Part shown: positions 41,401-49,334 of the stretch, piece by piece
How positions within the stretch are numbered: position 1 is the first letter of the stretch
Layout of the letters: each line of letters opens with the position of its first letter
DNA from: CAVQCJ01 sp963711005
GTDB lineage: Bacteria; Actinomycetota; Actinomycetes; Prado026
Assembly: GCA_963711005.1 (NCBI GenBank)
Contig: CAVQCJ010000002.1
Span: 1,674,001-1,738,000 of the forward strand
Direction: 5' to 3'
DNA length: 64,000 nt
Translations under genes and position numbers: made by a program
The notes under the pieces: model-generated
Databases searched by the model: none
Told to the model about the DNA's origin: nothing
The model's input: only the letters and a program-made list of their open reading frames with translations

Positions 41401-42276
41401 GTGTCACACGACGGACCGATCCCTCCGTCCCCGCCGAACTGGGGTCCTCCCGGCGGGCCGACCCCGCCACCGCCCGATCCGGACGGCGGGTACGAGACCG
41501 AGCCGTTGCTGCCGTGGCAGACGCCCCCAGCGGTGCCGCCCCCGATCCCCACCTCCCCGCACAACCCCTACGTCACGGCCGAGGACACGTTCCCGACGAG
41601 CTCGCCCTACGCCCAGCCGGTCGACCCGGTCGCGTTCGCCGCCGAGCACGAGGCCGCCCGTGACGAGGAGCCGGTCCCGGCCCGGACCGCCGGGGCGCAC
41701 CGGGTCCGCCGGAGCCCGATGCGGTACGTGCTTCCCGCGCTGCTCGGCGCGGTGGTCGTCGTCGCCATCGGTATCGGGCTGAGCGGCTGGATCAGCAGCG
41801 GCAGCCCGGACCAGACCGGCGCCGTCAGCTCCCAGGTGCACGTCACCACGCACACCACGGCGTCGGTGGCCACCGCGTCGTCCCCCGCCGCGTCGGCGTC
41901 CGCGTCCACGACCCCCAGCACCGCACCGACCACGGCGAAGCCGACGACGAAGCCCTCGACGCGGCCATCGCCCACAGTGACCAAGCCGGTCGCCCCGCCG
42001 GTGGTGCACGCCCCGGTGGTGGTGCTCAACGAGACCAGCGAGCGCGGGATGGCCGCCCGGGTCGCGGCGCACCTGACCTCGCTCGGCTGGACGGTCACGG
42101 GGGTCGGCAACTGGCGCGGGAACATCTCTCAGAGCACGGTGTACTACCCGCCCGGCGACCTGGCCGCGGCGCGCTCGCTGGCGTACGACCTGGGCGTCAC
42201 CCGGCTGCGGCCGCGGGTCGCAGGGATGCTCACGGACCGGCTCAGCGTGGTCCTGACCAGCGACCCGCTGGCCTGA
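41401..42276 (+). CDS. LytR C-terminal domain membrane protein
   Basis: The 291-residue protein has a Pro-rich cytoplasmic N-terminus (about 100 residues), one transmembrane helix (MRYVLPALLGAVVVVAIGIGL as its core region), a Ser/Thr/Ala/Pro-rich extracytoplasmic linker and a C-terminal LytR_C domain (VVVLNETSERGMAARVAAHL, VTGVGNWRG, VYYPPGDLAAARSLA). Members are thought to act in the cell envelope. GTG start at 41401. It is paired with the DUF3263 gene, a common actinobacterial arrangement, and is followed 10 bp later by otsB on the same strand. Confidence 0.87.
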   Translation: MSHDGPIPPSPPNWGPPGGPTPPPPDPDGGYETEPLLPWQTPPAVPPPIPTSPHNPYVTAEDTFPTSSPYAQPVDPVAFAAEHEAARDEEPVPARTAGAHRVRRSPMRYVLPALLGAVVVVAIGIGLSGWISSGSPDQTGAVSSQVHVTTHTTASVATASSPAASASASTTPSTAPTTAKPTTKPSTRPSPTVTKPVAPPVVHAPVVVLNETSERGMAARVAAHLTSLGWTVTGVGNWRGNISQSTVYYPPGDLAAARSLAYDLGVTRLRPRVAGMLTDRLSVVLTSDPLA

Positions 42277-42286
42277 GCCAGGAGCT

Positions 42287-43141
42287 GTGAGCCCGGACCG
42301 GGAAAGGATCGCTCCGGTCCTCGCGGCCCTGGCGGCGGCGCCGGGGCGCGTGCTGGTCGCGTGCGACTACGACGGCACGCTCGCCCCGATCGTCGAGCAC
42401 CCCGATCTGGCGGTGCCGCAACCGGGTGCGGTCGATGCGCTGGCAGCCCTGGCTCCGCGGGTGGGGAGGCTGGCCGTCGTGACCGGCCGGCCGGCGGCCG
42501 CCGCGGTCCGGATCGGCGGGCTGGACGCGGTTCCGGGCCTGGTGGTGCTCGGTCTGTACGGCGCCCAGCGCTGGGAGTCGGGTCGGTGGCGGGGCCCGCC
42601 GCGGTCGGCGCAGGTCGCGGCGGCGCTCGCGCAGGTGACCCGGCTGCTGGCGACCGGGCTCGGCGGACCGGCCGCCGTGGGGGCCTGGCTCGAGGACAAG
42701 GGCGAGTCGTTCGCCGTGCACGTCCGCCGGGCGGCCGACCCGGCCGGTGCGCTGGCCGCGCTGACCGGGCCACTCGCCGCCGTCGCCGCCGACACCGGGC
42801 TGGTCGTCCAGCCCGGACGGCTGGTCCTCGAGCTGCGCCCGGGTGGCGCCGACAAGGGCTCCGCGCTGCGGTCCCTGGCCGCCGAGCTCGAGCCGGGGCC
42901 GTCCGCGGTGCTGTACGCCGGCGACGACCTGGGCGACCTGCCGGCCTTCGCAGCGGTCCAGTCCATGCGCGAGCAGGGTGTCCCGGGGTGGGCGGTCGCG
43001 GTCGCCAGCGAGGAGACGCCGGAGGTCGGGGCGGCCGCCGACCTGGTCGTGGCCGACCCGGCCGCGGTGGTCCGGCTCCTGGCAGGGCTGGCCGACGCGC
43101 TCGGTCAGCGCGGCGGCAGCGCGTCCAGCGCGTCGAGCTGA
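42287..43141 (+). CDS. otsB: Trehalose-6-phosphate phosphatase
   Basis: The 284-residue HAD hydrolase releases trehalose from trehalose-6-phosphate. Motif I is ACDYDGTLAPI (nucleophile and acid Asp), motif II VVTGRPAAA, the cap domain follows with LGLYGAQRWE and LEDKGESFAVHVRRA, and motifs III/IV are GADKGSALRSLA and YAGDDLGDLPAF. GTG start shortly after the LytR_C stop. It faces otsA on the opposite strand and the 3' ends overlap by 37 bp, so the two trehalose genes are convergent and presumably separately controlled. Confidence 0.92.
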   Translation: MSPDRERIAPVLAALAAAPGRVLVACDYDGTLAPIVEHPDLAVPQPGAVDALAALAPRVGRLAVVTGRPAAAAVRIGGLDAVPGLVVLGLYGAQRWESGRWRGPPRSAQVAAALAQVTRLLATGLGGPAAVGAWLEDKGESFAVHVRRAADPAGALAALTGPLAAVAADTGLVVQPGRLVLELRPGGADKGSALRSLAAELEPGPSAVLYAGDDLGDLPAFAAVQSMREQGVPGWAVAVASEETPEVGAAADLVVADPAAVVRLLAGLADALGQRGGSASSASS

Positions 43142-44553
43142 CGGGCCAGCCAGCGGTCCGGCGGCAGCGCGGTCGCCGCGGCGGCCAGCCGGGCGGTGCG
43201 GTCGGCCCGCTCCGCCTTGTCCATGGACAGCGCCCGGTCGAGCGCGTCGGCGGTGCCGGACACGTCGAACGGGTTGACCAGCAGCGAGCCCGAACCCAGC
43301 TCGTCGGCGGCGCCGGCCTCCTGGGACAGCACGAGGGCGCAGCCGCCGTCGGAGAGCACCGGCGCCTCCTTCGCGACCAGGTTCATCCCGTCCCGGACCG
43401 GGTTCACGAGCAGGACGTCCGCGATGCGGTACGCGGCGAGCGAGCGCGGGTAGTCGTCCTGAACGTGCAGCAGCACCGGTTCCCAGCCCGGGTGGCCGAT
43501 CTCGTCGTTGATCTCCTGCGCGAGCCGCTGCACCTGCCCGGTGTACTCGCGGTACACCGGCAGGTCGTGCCGGCTCGGGTAGGCGAACGCGAGGTGCACC
43601 ACCTCGCCGCGCCAGCGCGGGAACCGCACCAGCAGCTCCCGGTACGCCTCCAGGCCGCGCACGATGTTCTTGGACAGCTCGGTTCGGTCCACCCGCACCA
43701 GCGCCTGCCGTGGGCCCACCTGCTCGCGCAGCACGGCCAGGCGCGCAGCCACGTCCGGCTGGGCCGCACGCGCCCGCAGCCCGGGACCGTCGACGCCGAG
43801 CGGGTGCACGTCCACCCGCGTCGTGCCGCCGCCGTGCCGCACGGCCAGCTGGCCGCCGTCGTCCAGCCCGTACGCCTGCGCGCCGAGCACGGCCACGCAG
43901 CAGCGCACGAAGGCCTCGGCCCAGCGCCGGGTGAGGAAGCCGGCCCGGTCGGCTCCCAGCAGGCCGAGCAGCAGGTCCGCCGCCAGCTGGTCCGGCAGCA
44001 TCGCGAAGTACTCCGGGGGCGCCCAGGGGGTGTGCGAGAAGTGGCCCACGCGCAGGTCCGGCCGCAGCTCGCGCAGCTGCCGTGGGACCAGCGTGAGGTG
44101 GTAGTCCTGCACGAGCACGCGGCCGCCGTGCGCGGCGTCCTGCGCGACAGCCCCGGCGAACGCGGCGTTGTACTCGACGTACGACTGCCAGTCGCGGGCG
44201 AACCGCGCGTCGAACACCGGCTGCCGCGCGGTGTCGAACAGCAGGTGGTGCAGGAACCACAGCATCGAGTTCGCGACCGAGCTGTACGCGCGCGAGAACG
44301 TGAACGGGTCGAGCTCGAGCATCCGGACCCGGGTCGCGCCGCCGTCGGGGTGGTCCAACAACCCGCCGGGCGCACGCTCGGCCGCCCGCCGGTCGCCCTC
44401 GGTCAGCGCCGCGCAGACCCACAGACCCTCGGTGCCCCCGGACAGGCCGGCGACCAGACCGCCGCCACCCCTGGCCGGACGCAGCGCGCCGTCGTCGCCG
44501 ACGGTGTACGAGAGCGGTCCCCGGTTCGAGGCGAGTACGACCTGCGCTGGCAT
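43105..44553 (-). CDS. otsA: Trehalose-6-phosphate synthase
   Basis: This GT20 glycosyltransferase makes trehalose-6-phosphate from a nucleotide-glucose and glucose-6-phosphate. The 482-residue length is standard. Recognisable segments are LASNRGPLSY at the N-terminus, the glycine-rich GGGGLVAGL, VLVQDYHLTLVPRQLR, GHFSHTPWAPPEYF, VDRTELSKNIVRGLEAY and the C-terminal VNPVRDGMNLVAKE with LVLSQEAGAADELG. It lies 22 bp after gpgS on the same strand, making a compatible-solute pair; convergent otsB completes the pathway. Confidence 0.93.
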   Translation of the reverse strand: MPAQVVLASNRGPLSYTVGDDGALRPARGGGGLVAGLSGGTEGLWVCAALTEGDRRAAERAPGGLLDHPDGGATRVRMLELDPFTFSRAYSSVANSMLWFLHHLLFDTARQPVFDARFARDWQSYVEYNAAFAGAVAQDAAHGGRVLVQDYHLTLVPRQLRELRPDLRVGHFSHTPWAPPEYFAMLPDQLAADLLLGLLGADRAGFLTRRWAEAFVRCCVAVLGAQAYGLDDGGQLAVRHGGGTTRVDVHPLGVDGPGLRARAAQPDVAARLAVLREQVGPRQALVRVDRTELSKNIVRGLEAYRELLVRFPRWRGEVVHLAFAYPSRHDLPVYREYTGQVQRLAQEINDEIGHPGWEPVLLHVQDDYPRSLAAYRIADVLLVNPVRDGMNLVAKEAPVLSDGGCALVLSQEAGAADELGSGSLLVNPFDVSGTADALDRALSMDKAERADRTARLAAAATALPPDRWLARQLDALDALPPR

Positions 44554-44575
44554 CTGCCGACCTTAGGCGATCGGC

Positions 44576-45562
44576 TCAGGACGCCTGCGCGGCGCGGGCG
44601 GCTGCGTAGTCCGGCATGGTGACCATGGGCGGCCGCTCGACGAGCTCGACGTCGTGCGTGCGCACGCGCAGGCTCCCGTCGGCGCGGTCGAACTGGGCGA
44701 GCGTGGGGTTGACCGGGCCCAGCCGGCGGACCCGCCCGGACCGCTCGAGGCGGGCCAGGGCGACCTGCATGATCTCGCTGGCCATCAGCCCGAGCCGGGC
44801 GTCGTCGTGGTGGCGGTGCAGCCGCACGCCGAGGTCGACCTGCGCGATCGCGTCCAGGCCGGCCACCTCGAGGGTGTCGACGAGCAGGGCCAGCTCCACG
44901 CCGTAGCCGGTCGGGAACGGGAGCAGCTCGAGCAGGCCGCGCCGGGCGGCGTACTCGCCGGCGAGCGGCTGGACCACCCCGGCGAGCTCGGGCCAGTGCA
45001 GGTTGAGCAGTGGTCGCGCGACCAGCTCGGTGACCCGGCCGCCCCCGGTCGAGATCACGTCGGGCCCGTCGGTGAGCGGTCGTTCGTACACGGCCTTGAC
45101 CAGCGCGACGGCGCGGTCGGTGAGCAGCGGACCGAGCAGCCCGGTGACGTACGCGGCCGAGAACGAGCGCAGGTCGGCGTCGACGAAGACGAGGACGTCG
45201 CCGGTCGTGGCGGCCAGCGAGCGCCACAGCACCTCGCCCTTCCCGGCCCTGGCCGGCATGCCGGGCAGGACGTCGTCGCGGTGCACGACGACGGCGCCGG
45301 CCCGAGCGGCCCGGTCGGCCGTGGCGTCGGCGCTGCCCGAGTCGACGACGACGAGCTCGTCGACCAGGCCGTTGCCGCCACCGGCGGCGAGCAGCTCGGC
45401 GGCGATCGTCGACACGATGCCGCCGACGGTGTCCTGCTCGTCGAGCGCGGGAAGGACCACGCTGACCCGGGTCGCACCCTTGGCGGCGAGCAGCGCCTCG
45501 ACCGGCCAGTCGGCGGCGTCGGACGTCCGGCGCTGCATCCAGCGCTCGACATCGGGTCGCAC
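44576..45562 (-). CDS. gpgS: Glucosyl-3-phosphoglycerate synthase
   Basis: The enzyme makes glucosyl-3-phosphoglycerate, precursor of glucosylglycerate and of mycobacterial methylglucose lipopolysaccharide. GTG at 45560-45562 follows a GGAGGGGAGG site and gives 328 residues, the GpgS length. GT81/GT-A features are SVVLPALDEQDTVGGIV at the N-terminus, ELVVVDSGSADATAD, the acceptor region GKGEVLWRSLAAT, DxD in VLVFVDADLRSF, and GEYAARRGLLELLPFPTGYGVE with a late VRLHRHHDD. It precedes otsA, a pairing that makes sense for osmolyte synthesis. Confidence 0.92.
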   Translation of the reverse strand: MRPDVERWMQRRTSDAADWPVEALLAAKGATRVSVVLPALDEQDTVGGIVSTIAAELLAAGGGNGLVDELVVVDSGSADATADRAARAGAVVVHRDDVLPGMPARAGKGEVLWRSLAATTGDVLVFVDADLRSFSAAYVTGLLGPLLTDRAVALVKAVYERPLTDGPDVISTGGGRVTELVARPLLNLHWPELAGVVQPLAGEYAARRGLLELLPFPTGYGVELALLVDTLEVAGLDAIAQVDLGVRLHRHHDDARLGLMASEIMQVALARLERSGRVRRLGPVNPTLAQFDRADGSLRVRTHDVELVERPPMVTMPDYAAARAAQAS

Positions 45563-45694
45563 CCTCGCACCTCCCCTCCCGGAAGGTCCGCTCCCGGCGT
45601 TCGATACAGTCTCTGTCAGCCGGTCCGTCCCGTCCACGCGAGGCGGCAGGCTGTGGACGACCCTCCCCGGAGGGTTCCGCACAACTGCATACCG

Positions 45695-45841
45695 CTCATC
45701 CAGAGGGGCAGAGGGAAACGGCCCGACGAAGCCCCGGCAACCAGTTCGGCTCACTCGCGAACCACCGAGAGATCGCGACCGCGAGGCCGGCCGACCAGGT
45801 GCCAACTCCGTCCCCGGCGCGACCGACCGGGGAAAGATGAG
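45695..45841 (+). ncRNA. SAM-I riboswitch (S-box)
   Basis: The sequence contains the signature S-box core: CTCATC CAGAGGGGCAGAGGGA, then CGGCCCGACGAAGCCCCGGCAACC, later AGGTGCCAACTCC and finally GGGGAAAGATGAG. P1 forms between CTCATC (45695-45700) and GATGAG (45836-45841), and the other helices follow in the expected order. The 3' strand of P1 abuts AGGAG (45840-45844), and the GTG of the next gene is at 45857, so SAM binding could hide the ribosome site. I see no separate terminator between aptamer and gene, which favours translational control. Confidence 0.93.
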
Positions 45842-45856
45842 GAGAAAGGCCTCGCC

Positions 45857-47194
45857 GTGACCAGTCTGAGCATCCCGCCCGCCGAGCACCCGCCGGCCGC
45901 CGCACCGCACGTCGACGACCGCTTCGGGCGCGCCGTCGGCCTGGTCTGCCGCGAGTGCGCCGCGGCCTACCCGCTCGGCGCCAGGTACGCCTGCGAGCAG
46001 TGCTTCGGCCCGCTCGAGGTCGCCTACGACGTCGGCGCCGTCACCCGGGCGGAGATCGAGGCGGGACCGCAGTCCATCTGGCGCTACGCGCCGCTGCTGC
46101 CGGTCTCCACCGACCCTGCTCTGCGCCCGGTCGACCTGTCGCCCGGCTGGACCCGGCTGCACCGGGCCGACCGGCTGGCCGCCGCGCTCGGGATGCGGCG
46201 GCTGTGGGTGAAGGACGACAGCGGCAACCCGACCCACTCGTTCAAGGACCGGGTCGTCGCGGTCGCCCTGGCTGCCGCTCGCTCGCTCGGCCTGTCCACC
46301 GTCGCGTGCGCGTCGACCGGGAACCTCGCCGGTGCGGTCGCCGCGGCGGCGGCGCGCGCCGGGCTGGCGTCGGTGGTGCTCGTCCCCAGCGACCTGGAGG
46401 CGAGCAAGACGCTCGGCGCCTCCGTGTACGGCGGCACGCTGATCGCGGTCGAGGGCACCTACGACGACGTGAACCGGCTGTGCAGCGAGGTCGCGTTCGA
46501 GCGCGAGGACTGGGGCTTCGTCAACGTCACCCTGCGCCCGTTCTACGCGGAGGGCTCCAAGACTGTCGGGTACGAGGTGGCCGAGCAGCTCGGTTGGCGG
46601 CTGCCCGACCAGGTGGTCTCGCCGATCGCGTCCGGCTCGCTGCTCACGAAGGTCGACAAGGCCTGGCGCGAGATGGCATCCCTCGGGCTGGTCGATGCGA
46701 CGCCGTACAGGGTGTTCGGGGCGCAGGCCACCGGCTGCTCGCCGGTCTCGCAGGCGTTCGCGACGGGCCAGGACGTGGTCCAGCCGGTCCGGCCGGACAC
46801 GATCGCGAAGTCACTGGCCATCGGGAACCCGGCGGACGGGCCGTACGCCCTGGACGCGGTGCGGCGGACCGGCGGCGCGGTCGCTGACGTCTCCGACGCC
46901 GAGATCGTCGACGGCATCGTGCTGCTCGCGCGGACGGAGGGGATCTTCGCCGAGACGGCCGGCGGGGTGACCGTCGCCGTGCTCCGCAAGCTGCTCGAGA
47001 CCGGCCAGGCCGACCCCGACGCGGAGACCGTGCTGCTCAACACCGGGGACGGGCTGAAGACGCTGGACGCGCTCACCGGTACCGGGACAGTGGGTCCGAG
47101 TGCAACGATCCGGCCGTCCCTGGAGGCGTTCCGTGCGGCCGTGGCCGGCACCGCGGCCTCCCTCGACACCGACCGAGAGGCAGGCCCCGCGTGA
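45857..47194 (+). CDS. thrC: Threonine synthase homologue under SAM-riboswitch control (possible MetM-type homocysteine synthase)
   Basis: The 445-residue PLP enzyme has the threonine-synthase layout: an N-terminal zinc ribbon (Cys31, 34, 46, 49 in CRECAAAYPLGARYACEQC), PLP lysine Lys130 in NPTHSFKDR, CASTGNLAGAVAAAAARAG and the phosphate loop near PIASGSLLTKV. By family it would turn O-phosphohomoserine into threonine. However, it is translated behind a SAM-I riboswitch and its stop overlaps the start of a CysO-like sulfur carrier. Both facts fit sulfhydrylation of O-phosphohomoserine to homocysteine better than threonine synthesis. I recall, unverified, a Streptomyces threonine-synthase homologue called MetM with that activity. 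Confidence 0.88.
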   Translation: MTSLSIPPAEHPPAAAPHVDDRFGRAVGLVCRECAAAYPLGARYACEQCFGPLEVAYDVGAVTRAEIEAGPQSIWRYAPLLPVSTDPALRPVDLSPGWTRLHRADRLAAALGMRRLWVKDDSGNPTHSFKDRVVAVALAAARSLGLSTVACASTGNLAGAVAAAAARAGLASVVLVPSDLEASKTLGASVYGGTLIAVEGTYDDVNRLCSEVAFEREDWGFVNVTLRPFYAEGSKTVGYEVAEQLGWRLPDQVVSPIASGSLLTKVDKAWREMASLGLVDATPYRVFGAQATGCSPVSQAFATGQDVVQPVRPDTIAKSLAIGNPADGPYALDAVRRTGGAVADVSDAEIVDGIVLLARTEGIFAETAGGVTVAVLRKLLETGQADPDAETVLLNTGDGLKTLDALTGTGTVGPSATIRPSLEAFRAAVAGTAASLDTDREAGPA

Positions 47195-47466
47195 GCGTCA
47201 CCGTCCGGGTCCCGACCATCCTGCGCACCTACACCGGCGGAGCCGCCGAGGTCGTGGTCGAGGGGGCGACGCTGGCGCAGGTGGTTGCCGCGCTCGAGTC
47301 CGCGCACCCCGGCATCGCGGCACGGGTCCTCGACGACGACGGCAAGCTGCGCCGCTTCGTCAACGTGTACGTCGGCGACGAGGACGTGCGCTTCGCCGAC
47401 GGCCTGGGGACGGCGACCCCGGACGGCTCCACCGTGTCGGTGATCCCGGCGGTCGCGGGCGGCTGA
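47191..47466 (+). CDS. cysO: CysO-like ubiquitin-fold sulfur carrier protein
   Basis: The 91-residue MoaD/ThiS-fold protein ends in Gly-Gly, the residue pair converted to a thiocarboxylate by an E1-like enzyme. It closely resembles mycobacterial CysO: VPTILRTYTGG at the N-terminus, KLRRFVNVYVGDEDVRF in the centre and VSVIPAVAGG at the end. CysO-thiocarboxylate donates sulfur to CysM in cysteine synthesis. Here the partner gene is the threonine-synthase homologue (4-bp overlap), suggesting it donates sulfur to that enzyme or to the cysteine-synthase-like enzyme at 13191. No activating enzyme or JAMM protease gene is in the window. Confidence 0.92.
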   Translation: MSVTVRVPTILRTYTGGAAEVVVEGATLAQVVAALESAHPGIAARVLDDDGKLRRFVNVYVGDEDVRFADGLGTATPDGSTVSVIPAVAGG

Positions 47467-47610
47467 CCACGCCGCGGGCCGCCTCGGACGAAGATCCCTT
47501 CGGATCTCGCCAACGGCCTCGGTGGTCGCTACATTGCGACGGCGCCGGCCTCGCCAGGGGCCGGCAGTCCGGGCAGGACAGGCTGCGCGGGTCCGACAGG
47601 GAGTTCGCAC

Positions 47611-47811
47611 ATGGCACAGGGCATCGTGAAGTGGTTCAACGCCGAGAAGGGCTACGGCTTCATCGCCGAGGACGGCGGACCGGACGTCTTCGTGCACTAC
47701 AGCGCGATCGAGGGCACCGGATACAAGAGCCTCGAAGAGGGCGACCGGGTCGAGTTCGAGGTCTCGCAGGGCCAGAAGGGCCCGCAGGCCGACGCGGTCC
47801 GCAAGGTCTGA
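47611..47811 (+). CDS. cspA: Cold-shock-family RNA chaperone
   Basis: The 66-residue single OB-fold protein has RNP1 KGYGFIAED and RNP2 VFVHYSAI, with the KWFNAEKGYGF signature. Such proteins bind single-stranded RNA and melt secondary structure. The first ATG is used. The 144-bp region upstream contains no other gene and likely provides the promoter and 5' leader; CGAAGATCCCTTCG within it can form a short hairpin. It lies between the cysO and L,D-transpeptidase genes in a conserved actinobacterial neighbourhood leading to groEL. Confidence 0.95.
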   Translation: MAQGIVKWFNAEKGYGFIAEDGGPDVFVHYSAIEGTGYKSLEEGDRVEFEVSQGQKGPQADAVRKV

Positions 47812-47931
47812 CGCTCCGCCCGGTCCCGGCTGGCACGGGTCGGTCCGGGTCGGTCGAGGTGCTCGCGGCAGATCGAGCGCTGTTGTGCGTTTCGGGTCCT
47901 GACCCGGGGCCGGTGTGCCGAGAATGACCTG

Positions 47932-49053
47932 GTGGGACCTACTCCGGCGAGATCGACGCGAGCGGTCAGGCGCGGTCTCGTCCCGCGCCTGCTGTGCGGA
48001 TCGATGCTGGCCGGGCTGCTGACCGTCGGCGCATCCGTGGCCGCGGCGCCGCCCGCCGCCGCGGCTCTGGGTCCGGTCCCCGGCACCGTCGCGCACCCGA
48101 TCTCCCGGCTGCACCTGGAGAACTTCGAGTGGTTCAACATCCTCCAGGTCGTCGACGCGCAGAACCGCGTCATCCGCAAGATCAAGATTGCCGGCAACCC
48201 GCTGATCCCCAAGCCGGACGTCTGCTATACCGGCGGCCGGCTCCGGGTGAACTGGGACTACACGCTGACCTGGCAGCTGAACTACTTCACGCGGCTGTGC
48301 GCGGACCGTGGCATGGGCGCCCACGACATCCCGATCAACCGGTACTCCGGGCGCCGGTCGATGAACGCCGCCGACCTCGGCAAGGCGCCGTTCCACGGCG
48401 GGCCGCTCAGCCACGGCTGCCTGCGGATGGCCGCGGTCGACGCGAAGTACATCTACGACAACCTCAGCAACGGCGTGCCGATCTACTTCGTCAAGACCCC
48501 ATGGCGGGTCGGCGGGCCGCTGCCGCCGTCGGCGGCCGCCCCCGTCCGCGCGGCGCCCGGCGACCACCAGCTGTCGGTGACCTGGTCCTCGCCCGCCCTG
48601 CACGGGTCGAACGTGACCGGCTTCGTCGTCACCCTCACGCCGGGCGGTACCCGGCTGACGGTCTCGTCCTCGGCGCGGGCCGCCACGTTCACCGGGCTCG
48701 CCAACGGGACCCGGTACTCGGCCACCGTCGTGGCCACCAGCGCGGCCGGGTCGTCGATCCCGGCCTCGAGCCCGGCGGCGATCCCGTACGGGCTGCCCGG
48801 GGCGGCCGGCCCCGTCCTGGCCGTCCGCGGCGCAGCCGGCCGGGTGTACGTGTCCTGGGGCGCGGCCGGCGGGAACGGCGCGGTGGTCGGCAGCTACCTG
48901 GTCAGCGTGAACGGGCTCCCGGCCGTCCGGGCGCTGCCGTCCCCGACCCAGACCGTGGTCGGCTCGGTGCCCGCCGGGACGCCCCTGCACGTCGAGGTGG
49001 TCGCCGTGAACGCCGCCGGCGCCGGGCCGCCTGCCGTGTACGACCACCCCTGA
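47932..49053 (+). CDS. Secreted L,D-transpeptidase (YkuD) with fibronectin III domains
   Basis: The 373-residue exported protein has a basic N-terminus and a signal peptide (LLCGSMLAGLLTVGASVAAAPPAAA, residues about 21-45, probable cleavage after AAA). The YkuD-type domain (residues about 50-190) contains GAHDIPINRYSG and the active-site GGPLSHGCLRM with nucleophile Cys163 and His161. It is followed by two fibronectin type III modules (about 200-285 and 290-370). It probably cross-links or modifies peptidoglycan, with the Fn3 modules binding wall polymer. GTG start. I did not expect it between cspA and groEL; it may be a lineage-specific insertion. Confidence 0.85.
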   Translation: MGPTPARSTRAVRRGLVPRLLCGSMLAGLLTVGASVAAAPPAAAALGPVPGTVAHPISRLHLENFEWFNILQVVDAQNRVIRKIKIAGNPLIPKPDVCYTGGRLRVNWDYTLTWQLNYFTRLCADRGMGAHDIPINRYSGRRSMNAADLGKAPFHGGPLSHGCLRMAAVDAKYIYDNLSNGVPIYFVKTPWRVGGPLPPSAAAPVRAAPGDHQLSVTWSSPALHGSNVTGFVVTLTPGGTRLTVSSSARAATFTGLANGTRYSATVVATSAAGSSIPASSPAAIPYGLPGAAGPVLAVRGAAGRVYVSWGAAGGNGAVVGSYLVSVNGLPAVRALPSPTQTVVGSVPAGTPLHVEVVAVNAAGAGPPAVYDHP

Positions 49054-49113
49054 CCGGCGGCCTCGACCCGCTGGGCCGGGCCGCCCTGCGCCCTGCCCGG
49101 CCGCCCCGCGTGG

Positions 49114-49140
49114 CTTGCACTCCCCGGGTCCGAGTGCTAA
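49114..49140 (+). promoter_or_regulatory. CIRCE operator 1 (HrcA)
   Basis: CTTGCACTC, a 9-bp spacer and GAGTGCTAA match the CIRCE consensus TTAGCACTC-N9-GAGTGCTAA with two mismatches in the left arm and a perfect right arm. HrcA binding here would repress groEL outside heat stress. It ends 8 bp before a second copy. Confidence 0.88.
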
Positions 49141-49148
49141 TCATTGGG

Positions 49149-49175
49149 TTAGCACTCTCCTGGTGAGAGTGACAG
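49149..49175 (+). promoter_or_regulatory. CIRCE operator 2 (HrcA)
   Basis: TTAGCACTC, a 9-bp spacer and GAGTGACAG give a perfect left arm and a partial right arm of the CIRCE consensus. Together with the copy at 49114-49140 it makes a tandem operator about 160 bp upstream of the groEL start. Confidence 0.85.
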
Positions 49176-49334
49176 CAGCACGCACGCAGCACGGACTGAC
49201 CCAAGACCCGTCAGGCAGTGGGGACGAGGTCTGCGCCGCCCGGGCCATGCCCCGGCCGGTGCCGGCCGACCGTCGCGGGCGCCCCCACCGCCTGGCTGCC
49301 CTGACCGCAACCGTTCCAGGAGGACGGACACCAC

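Noticed and set aside
45837..45860. Seven-codon frame starting at the ATG inside the riboswitch P1
   Set aside because: It is created by the conserved aptamer sequence and ends at the thrC start; it is more likely incidental than a leader peptide.
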